Assembly: GCA_050330995.1 (NCBI GenBank)
Contig: JBHJHI010000019.1
Location: 30,898 to 94,897 of the forward strand
From: Thermohalobaculum sp050330995
GTDB taxonomy: Bacteria; Pseudomonadota; Alphaproteobacteria; Rhodobacterales; Rhodobacteraceae
Reading direction: 5' to 3'
DNA length: 64,000 bases
The notes beneath the pieces were generated by a model. That model had not been told where the DNA came from, ran no database searches, and was given only the letters and a program-made list of their open reading frames with translations. The position numbers and the translations under genes were made by a program. This document shows positions 59,141 through 64,000 of this stretch, one piece after another. Each line of letters starts with the position of its first letter. Positions within the stretch are counted from its first letter, which is position 1.

Positions 59141-60127
59141 TCAGGCCGGGTGCGCCAGAACCGCCTCGGCCATCGCGACGCCCGAGCACCACGCGTGCTC
59201 GACGCCGTCGCCGAGGCACCAGTCGCCGCAGAGGCCGAGGCGACGGTCGGCGTCCCAGAGACAGGGGCGGCCGAGCGGCGTCTCGGTGAGCGCGTAGCGC
59301 CAGCGGTGACCGGCGCGGTAGGTCTCGCCCGGCAAGTCCCCGACGGCTTCGGCGAAGGCGGCGACGAGGGCGTCGGCGATCGCGGGCTTCTCGGTGTCGA
59401 GGTTGGCGCGCGACCAGTCGGCGGCGGCGTGGATCACCCAGCGCTCGCCGGGACCGTCGCGGCCGGGCAGGGCACTCTGTCGGATCGCCTTGGCGAGGAC
59501 CGGATGATCGCGCACGCGCCGCTCGACCCCTGCGGGCAGGGTCCCGTCGAGGGCGAGCATGGCGGTCATCACGGGGCGGTAGGCGACGGCGTCGAGCCCG
59601 GCGGTCGCCGTCGCGGCGTACGCGTCCGAGTCGGCATCCAGGAGCCGACGCGCCTGCGGGGCAGGGACCGCGAGCACCAGGGCGTCGAACGCCTCGGCCT
59701 CGATACCGTCGGCCTCCACCCGCCAGCCGGCGCCCGATCGGGCGAGGGCGCGCGCCTCGCTCGCGAAACGCACCTCGACCGGGGCGCCGCCGAGGAAGCC
59801 GCGCGCGAAGCCGCTCGCGCCCGGCAGGCCGACGAAGGCCTCGCCCGGCGGGCCGGAGAGCACGACGGCCTCGCCGCCCGGCCAGGGCGCGGCGGCCCCG
59901 GCCGCCACGGCGTGCTCGACGGCGGCGCGAAACCCCGGGTCGGCGGCGGTGAAGCCCGGCGGGCCGTGGTCGAAGGCGCCGACCTCGGCTCGCCTGGTCG
60001 CGAGCCGTCCGCCGAGGCCCTTCGACTTCTCGATCACGCTCACGCGCCGGCCCGCTTCTGCGAGGCGCGTCGCGCAAGCGAGGCCGGCGACGCCCGCGCC
60101 CACGATCCCGATCGTCCCACTCGTCAT
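59141..60127 (-). CDS. Renalase-like NAD(P)/FAD-dependent oxidoreductase
   Basis: 328-residue flavoprotein. The FAD motif IGIVGAGVAGLACATRLAEA is at the N-terminus, EKSKGLGGRLATRRA follows, and CGDWCLGDGVEHAWCSGVAMA near the end completes the FAD site. The short form with VFDHGPPGF-like AFDHGPPGFTA matches bacterial renalase-like amine/NADH oxidoreductases. ATG 60127 with a GGGGAG site. Convergent with the NAGGN operon and divergent from tRNA-Trp. Substrate unknown. Confidence 0.88.
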   Translation of the reverse strand: MTSGTIGIVGAGVAGLACATRLAEAGRRVSVIEKSKGLGGRLATRRAEVGAFDHGPPGFTAADPGFRAAVEHAVAAGAAAPWPGGEAVVLSGPPGEAFVGLPGASGFARGFLGGAPVEVRFASEARALARSGAGWRVEADGIEAEAFDALVLAVPAPQARRLLDADSDAYAATATAGLDAVAYRPVMTAMLALDGTLPAGVERRVRDHPVLAKAIRQSALPGRDGPGERWVIHAAADWSRANLDTEKPAIADALVAAFAEAVGDLPGETYRAGHRWRYALTETPLGRPCLWDADRRLGLCGDWCLGDGVEHAWCSGVAMAEAVLAHPA

Positions 60128-60211
60128 CGCGCTCCCCGGTCCGTCGCCTCGCCAGCATGGGGTCGCGCGGCCGCAGGGCAAGTCGGGTGCGGGGCAAGCC
60201 GGGTGCGGGGA

Positions 60212-60240
60212 TTGCGTCGTTCGCCAAATCACCGTAGACG
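60212..60240 (+). promoter_or_regulatory. Predicted sigma-70 promoter for tRNA-Trp
   Basis: TTGCGT at 60212-60217 and TAGACG at 60235-60240 with a 17-base spacer, ending 12 bases before the tRNA. The positions fit initiation a few bases upstream of the mature 5' end. -10 match is moderate. Confidence 0.5.
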
Positions 60241-60252
60241 CGCGAGCGACAT

Positions 60253-60328
<76 letters not shown>

Positions 60329-60353
60329 GTCACCCGGACCCGCGAGGCCTGCG

Positions 60354-60539
60354 ATGAAGAACCCGGCGGATTTCGTCTCCGAGGTGCGCGCCGAGGGCGC
60401 GAAGGTGGTCTGGCCGTCGCGGCGCGAGGCGGCGCTGACCTCGGCGATGGTGCTGGCGCTGACGGCGCTGATCGCCGCCTTCTTCTTCGTGGTCGACCAG
60501 ATCCTGTCGGTCGCCGTCGGCGTGCTGCTCGGGCTCTGA
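60354..60539 (+). CDS. secE: Preprotein translocase subunit SecE
   Basis: 61-residue single-helix subunit of the SecYEG channel. The conserved amphipathic segment KNPADFVSEVRAEGAKVVWPSRREA is followed by a membrane helix (about 28-52). Its length is normal for the short alphaproteobacterial form. It is followed by nusG after an unusually long 275-base gap. Confidence 0.96.
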   Translation: MKNPADFVSEVRAEGAKVVWPSRREAALTSAMVLALTALIAAFFFVVDQILSVAVGVLLGL

Positions 60540-60814
60540 ATTTCGCCCTCGGCTCTTGCGTCGCCGTCCGCTCTCGGATAGATGCGCCATTCTTAGCTCC
60601 TCAGAGACGGTGTGACCGACGGTGCGAGCGCCGATCGTGCGACCCGTCCCGAAACCGCGTTCGCGCGGTGTTCGGGTGGACGATCGGACCACGCGGGCGG
60701 GGGTGATCGCATCAGACGCGGCTCGTCGCCGCGAGTTGAACGGCGCGGCGATGGTCGCGGCTTGAGTGGCGCGGCCGAGGCCGCGACGGAACACGGACGG
60801 ATCGCGCGAGACAC

Positions 60815-61348
60815 ATGACCGCACGCTGGTATTCGGTGCACGTCCTCTCGAACTTCGAGAAGAAGGTGGCGGAAGCGATCCGCGAGGGCGCCGAGCAACA
60901 CGGGCTCGCGGACCAGATCGTCGAGGTCCTCGTGCCGACCGAGGAAGTGGTCGAGGTACGCCGCGGCCAGAAGGTCAACGTCGAGCGCCGCTTCATGCCC
61001 GGCTACGTGCTCGTGAAGATGGAGATGACCGACGAGGCCTACCATCTCGTCAAGAACACCCAGCGCGTGACCGGGTTCCTCGGACCGCAGGGCCGGCCGA
61101 CGCCGCTGCGCGAGACCGAGGTCAAGCGGCTGATGAACCAGGTCGAGGAGGGGCTCGAGCGCCCGCGCCCGGCGATCACCTTCCAGGTCGGCGAGCAGGT
61201 CAACGTCACCGACGGACCCTTCGAGAGCTTCACCGGCCTCGTGGAGGACGTCGACGAGGAGAACGCGCGCCTCAAGGTGACGGTCTCTATCTTCGGGCGC
61301 GCCACCCCGGTGGAGCTGGAATACTCGCAGGTCGCCAAGGCGAGCTGA
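60815..61348 (+). CDS. nusG: Transcription termination/antitermination factor NusG
   Basis: 177-residue factor that links RNA polymerase to Rho and ribosomes. The NGN domain has ARWYSVHVLSNFEKKVAEAI and RRFMPGYVLVKMEMTDEAYH, with NTQRVTGFLG; the KOW domain has GPFESFTGLVEDVDEENARLKV. Length and order are ordinary. It begins an operon with rplK 98 bases downstream. Confidence 0.97.
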   Translation: MTARWYSVHVLSNFEKKVAEAIREGAEQHGLADQIVEVLVPTEEVVEVRRGQKVNVERRFMPGYVLVKMEMTDEAYHLVKNTQRVTGFLGPQGRPTPLRETEVKRLMNQVEEGLERPRPAITFQVGEQVNVTDGPFESFTGLVEDVDEENARLKVTVSIFGRATPVELEYSQVAKAS

Positions 61349-61445
61349 GAGCCGCGGCGGGAGGCTCGGGGCGACGCGTCGTCCCCACCGCACCGCCCTT
61401 TCGTGAACCGTCCCGCTCGCGTGCGGGTCAGGGAAAGAGGATGGA

Positions 61446-61871
61446 ATGGCGAAGAAGCGCATCGGCTCGCTGAAGTTGCAGGTGCCGGCCGGCAAGGCGA
61501 ACCCCTCGCCGCCGATCGGCCCCGCGCTCGGCCAGCGCGGCATCAACATCATGGGCTTCTGCAAGGAGTTCAACGCGAAGACGCAGGATCTGGAGCCGGG
61601 CGCGCCGTGCCCGGTCATCATCACCTACTTCGCCGACAAGTCGTTCACCTTCGAGCTGAAAACGCCGCCAGCGTCGTACCTGCTCAAGAAGGCGGCCGGC
61701 CTGAAGTCGGGCGCGAAGACCGCCGGGCGCCAGACCGTCGGCACCGTCACGCGCAAGCAGGTCCGCGAGATCGCCGAGATCAAGATGAAGGACCTGAACG
61801 CCAACACCGTCGAGGACGCCATGCTCACGATCGTGGGTTCGGCGAAGTCGATGGGCATCGAGGTGAAGTGA
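61446..61871 (+). CDS. rplK: 50S ribosomal protein L11
   Basis: 141-residue ribosomal protein that binds the GTPase-associated centre of 23S rRNA. KLQVPAGKANPSPPIGPALG is the highly conserved start of the N-terminal domain, and GTVTRKQVREIAEIKM the C-terminal RNA-binding region. Followed by rplA with a one-base overlap (TGATG). Confidence 0.98.
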   Translation: MAKKRIGSLKLQVPAGKANPSPPIGPALGQRGINIMGFCKEFNAKTQDLEPGAPCPVIITYFADKSFTFELKTPPASYLLKKAAGLKSGAKTAGRQTVGTVTRKQVREIAEIKMKDLNANTVEDAMLTIVGSAKSMGIEVK

Positions 61872-62587
61872 TGGCCAAGCTCTCCAAGCGTACGCGCGCG
61901 ATGCGCGAGGCGACCGCGGGCAAGGGCGCGCTGGCGCTCGACGAGGCGGTCAAGCTGGTGAAGGCCAACGCCTCGGCCAAGTTCGACGAGACGATCGAGG
62001 CGTCGCTGAATCTCGGCGTCGACCCGCGCCACGCCGATCAGATGGTGCGCGGCTCGGTGAACCTGCCGAACGGCACCGGCAAGACCGTGCGCGTCGCCGT
62101 GTTCGCGCGCGGCCCGAAGGCCGAGGAGGCCGAGGCGGCGGGTGCGGACATCGTCGGCGCCGAGGATCTGATGCAGACGATCCAGGGCGGCGAGATCGCC
62201 TTCGACCGCTGCATCGCGACGCCAGACATGATGCCGGTGGTAGGGCGTCTCGGTAAGATCCTCGGCCCGCGCGGCCTGATGCCCAACCCAAAGGTCGGCA
62301 CGGTCACCACCGACGTGACCAAGGCGGTGCACGACGCCAAGGGCGGGCAGGTGACCTTCCGCGTCGAGAAGGCGGGGATCATCCACGCCGGTGTCGGCAA
62401 GGCGTCGTTCGACGACGACAAGCTGGTCGAGAACATCCGCGCGCTGGTGGACGCGGTGAACCGCGCCAAGCCGACCGGCGCCAAGGGCACGTACCTGAAG
62501 CGCGTCCACGTCAGCTCGACCATGGGGCCGGGCGTGAGCGTGGCGGTCGACAGCCTCGCCCCCGGCGCGGCGGCGGCCGAGGCGTAA
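61871..62587 (+). CDS. rplA: 50S ribosomal protein L1
   Basis: 238-residue two-domain protein of the L1 stalk, and usually a translational repressor of rplKA. FDETIEASLNLGVDPRHADQMVRGSVNLPNGTGK and ILGPRGLMPNPKVGTVT are invariant motifs. It ends before the rplJ leader. Confidence 0.98.
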   Translation: MAKLSKRTRAMREATAGKGALALDEAVKLVKANASAKFDETIEASLNLGVDPRHADQMVRGSVNLPNGTGKTVRVAVFARGPKAEEAEAAGADIVGAEDLMQTIQGGEIAFDRCIATPDMMPVVGRLGKILGPRGLMPNPKVGTVTTDVTKAVHDAKGGQVTFRVEKAGIIHAGVGKASFDDDKLVENIRALVDAVNRAKPTGAKGTYLKRVHVSSTMGPGVSVAVDSLAPGAAAAEA

Positions 62588-62594
62588 CCGAGAT

Positions 62595-62842
62595 CCCCGC
62601 TCGCGCGGGGTGTCCCGAGGGCCCGAGCGGCCCTCGCCTGTCCGAGACGGTGGGCGGCGCCCGACAGGGTCGCGGAAGTCCTGCCATAGACGGGGTTCGA
62701 GCGTGATCTCTCTCGCCGGCGGGCGAGGGGCGGTCTTGGTCGGGACCCCGGACGGGACCCGAGAGGCGGCGCGGCCCGAACGGGGACGCGCGGCATACGA
62801 GCCGGCGGCGGCTAGGACCGTCGCCAGAACTGGAGTAAGACT
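62595..62842 (+). ncRNA. Hairpins and putative L10 leader upstream of rplJ
   Basis: The leader has two perfect stems, CCCCGC/GCGGGG at 62595-62610 and CGAGGGCC/GGCCCTCG at 62616-62636, then CCTGTC/GACAGG. A CCTGCCATAGACGG segment farther on resembles the conserved part of L10 leader RNAs that bind L10-L12 for autoregulation. The resemblance was judged by eye, so the L10 assignment is tentative; the hairpins are directly visible. Confidence 0.5.
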
Positions 62843-63358
62843 GTGGACAGAGCCCAGAAAGCACAGGCGGTCGAGGAACTCGGCCGGATCTTTGCCGGCT
62901 CGGGGGTCGTGGTGGTCGCCCACTACGCCGGTCTCACGGTCGCGCAGATGCAGGACTTCCGCAGCCAGATGCGAGAGGCTGGCGGCGGGGTGCGCGTTGC
63001 GAAGAACAGGCTCGCCAAGATCGCCCTGGAGGGTCAGCCCTGCGAAGGCATGGGTCAGTACCTCAAGGGCCAGACCGTGCTCGCCTACTCCGACGATCCG
63101 GTAGCCGCGGCGAAGATCGCCGACGGCTACGCCAAGAAGAACGACAAGTTCCAGATCGTCGGCGGCGCCATGGGGTCGGCCATCCTCGACCCCGAGGGCG
63201 TGAAGAACGTGGCGCAGATGCCGTCGCGCGAGGAGGTCATCGCCTCGCTCGTCGGCTGCATCATCGCGCCCGCGGCGAACATCGCCGGTGCCGTCACGGC
63301 GCCGGGGGCCGACATCGCATCGATCCTCAAGACGCTCGAAGAGCGCGAAGAGGCCTGA
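62843..63358 (+). CDS. rplJ: 50S ribosomal protein L10
   Basis: 171-residue ribosomal protein that anchors L7/L12 dimers on the stalk base. Conserved sequence VVVAHYAGLTVAQMQDFRSQM and VRVAKNRLAKIALEG, and the C-terminal helix that holds L7/L12. A GTG start follows a GGAG site with eight-base spacing. Confidence 0.97.
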   Translation: MDRAQKAQAVEELGRIFAGSGVVVVAHYAGLTVAQMQDFRSQMREAGGGVRVAKNRLAKIALEGQPCEGMGQYLKGQTVLAYSDDPVAAAKIADGYAKKNDKFQIVGGAMGSAILDPEGVKNVAQMPSREEVIASLVGCIIAPAANIAGAVTAPGADIASILKTLEEREEA

Positions 63359-63438
63359 TCGCGCGACACGGGAGACGGCGGAGCGGGACGTCCCGCGACA
63401 CCGAGCCCTGACGCTTTAGAACGGACGGAAGAGAGACA

Positions 63439-63822
63439 ATGGCTGACATCGAGAAGCTGGCCGAGGAACTGGTCGGTCTGACCCTGCTGCAGGCGGTGGA
63501 ACTCAAGAACCTGCTCAAGGACAAGTACGGCATCGAGCCCGCCGCGGGCGGCGTGGCGATGGCCGCGATGCCCGGCGCCGGCGCCGAGGCCGCGCCCGCC
63601 GAGGAGGAGAAGACCGAGTTCGACGTGGTCCTCGTCGAGGCCGGCGCCAAGAAGATCAACGTCATCAAGGAGGTCCGCGCCATCACCGGGCTCGGCCTCA
63701 AGGAGGCGAAGGATCTGGTCGAGGCCGGCGGCAAGACCGTGAAGGAGCAGGTCTCCAAGGACGAGGCCGAGGCGATGAAGAAGAAGCTCGAAGAGGCCGG
63801 CGCCAAGGTCGAGCTGAAGTGA
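63439..63822 (+). CDS. rplL: 50S ribosomal protein L7/L12
   Basis: 127-residue stalk protein that recruits translation GTPases. The N-terminal dimer domain (IEKLAEELVGLTLLQAVELKN), an Ala/Pro/Glu hinge and the C-terminal domain (EKTEFDVVLVEAGAKKINVIK, EVRAITGLGLKEAKDLVE) are all intact. It is followed by three small hairpins and then low-quality sequence where rpoB would be expected. Confidence 0.98.
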   Translation: MADIEKLAEELVGLTLLQAVELKNLLKDKYGIEPAAGGVAMAAMPGAGAEAAPAEEEKTEFDVVLVEAGAKKINVIKEVRAITGLGLKEAKDLVEAGGKTVKEQVSKDEAEAMKKKLEEAGAKVELK

Positions 63823-63829
63823 TCGCCCC

Positions 63830-63896
63830 GCCGGCGAGGGCCGGCTCGATCGCTCTGCCGGCAAGGGCCGGCACGATCGCGCCGGTTCGGGCCGGC
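63830..63896 (+). repeat. Three consecutive GCCGGC-type hairpins after rplL
   Basis: GCCGGCGAGGGCCGGC (63830-63845), GCCGGCAAGGGCCGGC (63857-63872) and GCCGGTTCGGGCCGGC (63881-63896) each form a stem, spaced 27 and 24 bases apart. They lie where the rplJL-rpoBC attenuator or processing site is expected. Confidence 0.65.
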
Positions 63897-63906
63897 GCCT
63901 GACGAA

Positions 63907-64000
63907 CCGGCGGGGGGCGGGGGGGGGAGGGCGGCCCGGCCCCCCCCCCCCGGGGAGGGGGCCGGGCCCGGCGGGGGGGGGCGGGAGGGCGCCGGGGGGG
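63907..64000. other. Low-complexity G/C runs, probable poor contig-end sequence
   Basis: The last ~94 bases are long G or C runs, including runs of 9 and 12, without any coding signal. Such runs are typical of unreliable sequence at a contig end and should not be read biologically. Confidence 0.75.

Noticed and set aside
60540..60814. Small open frames in the secE-nusG gap
   Set aside because: None has a ribosome site or a recognisable motif; the region is not called as coding.
63830..63896. GCCGGC hairpins as a simple Rho-independent terminator
   Set aside because: No T run follows, and rpoB should be downstream, so full termination is unlikely.

Overview
The window is chromosomal DNA of very high GC content (about 73%) from an alphaproteobacterium, most likely of the Rhodobacterales. 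The evidence is the order hisE-hisF / hisA / hisH / hisB divergent from hslV, the tRNA-Trp-secE-nusG-rplK-rplA-rplJ-rplL block, an Irr-type iron box before dps, and many short Rhodobacterales-style accessory genes. No insertion sequence, prophage, integrase or CRISPR array is visible. The genus cannot be named from this sequence.

Layout. 1-9446: a 5'-cut MttB-family methyltransferase, acylphosphatase, a peptidoglycan-binding membrane protein, a LivK-like binding protein, DUF1289, Dps, an unknown gene, a membrane protein translationally coupled to a ClpP-fold periplasmic hydrolase, and an acetamidase/formamidase. 9499-15158 (minus): histidine biosynthesis genes with small unrelated genes between them (DUF302, a two-helix membrane protein, a YHS protein, DUF2628); HisE is fused in frame to a GNAT acetyltransferase. 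15259-21101 (plus): hslV, a multi-span membrane protein, a ZIP metal transporter, hslU, then an unknown gene overlapping an HTTM membrane protein. 21225-24791 (minus): rfbC, an SDR gene, rfbD and rfbA for dTDP-rhamnose, without a recognisable rfbB. 25067-31618: two oxidoreductase/unknown genes, proline iminopeptidase, ubiG, an SLC13 anion transporter and an EamA exporter.

31615-38451 (minus) is the most intriguing set: a transglutaminase/DUF2126 protein, a circularly permuted ATP-grasp/alpha-E fusion, a second transglutaminase-fold protein and the overlapping EamA exporter, arranged as one transcription unit. The family combination is known from comparative genomics, but its product is not established; linkage to an exporter suggests a made-and-exported peptide or amide metabolite. 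38556-47450 holds a cupin with a 27-bp repeat at its start, egtD behind a 12-codon leader, a universal stress protein with an alanine/sodium symporter, a FemAB-like acyltransferase, MlaC, a thioesterase, YjbQ, two small membrane proteins with similar leaders, and a membrane-anchored C13 peptidase.

47795-59037: proline catabolism (putA), a PHP phosphoesterase, an Ldh-family dehydrogenase, an unknown gene and the complete N-acetylglutaminylglutamine amide (NAGGN) osmoprotectant operon. 59141-63822: a renalase-like flavoprotein, then tRNA-Trp and the secE-nusG-rplKAJL ribosomal block that normally leads into rpoB. The last ~95 bases are G/C homopolymer runs that look like poor contig-end sequence.

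Recurring themes are GTGA/ATGA start-stop overlaps inside operons, small tandem duplications of 26-27 bp (three cases, two of them in coding sequence), and a shared CCCGATC hairpin downstream of several minus-strand genes.
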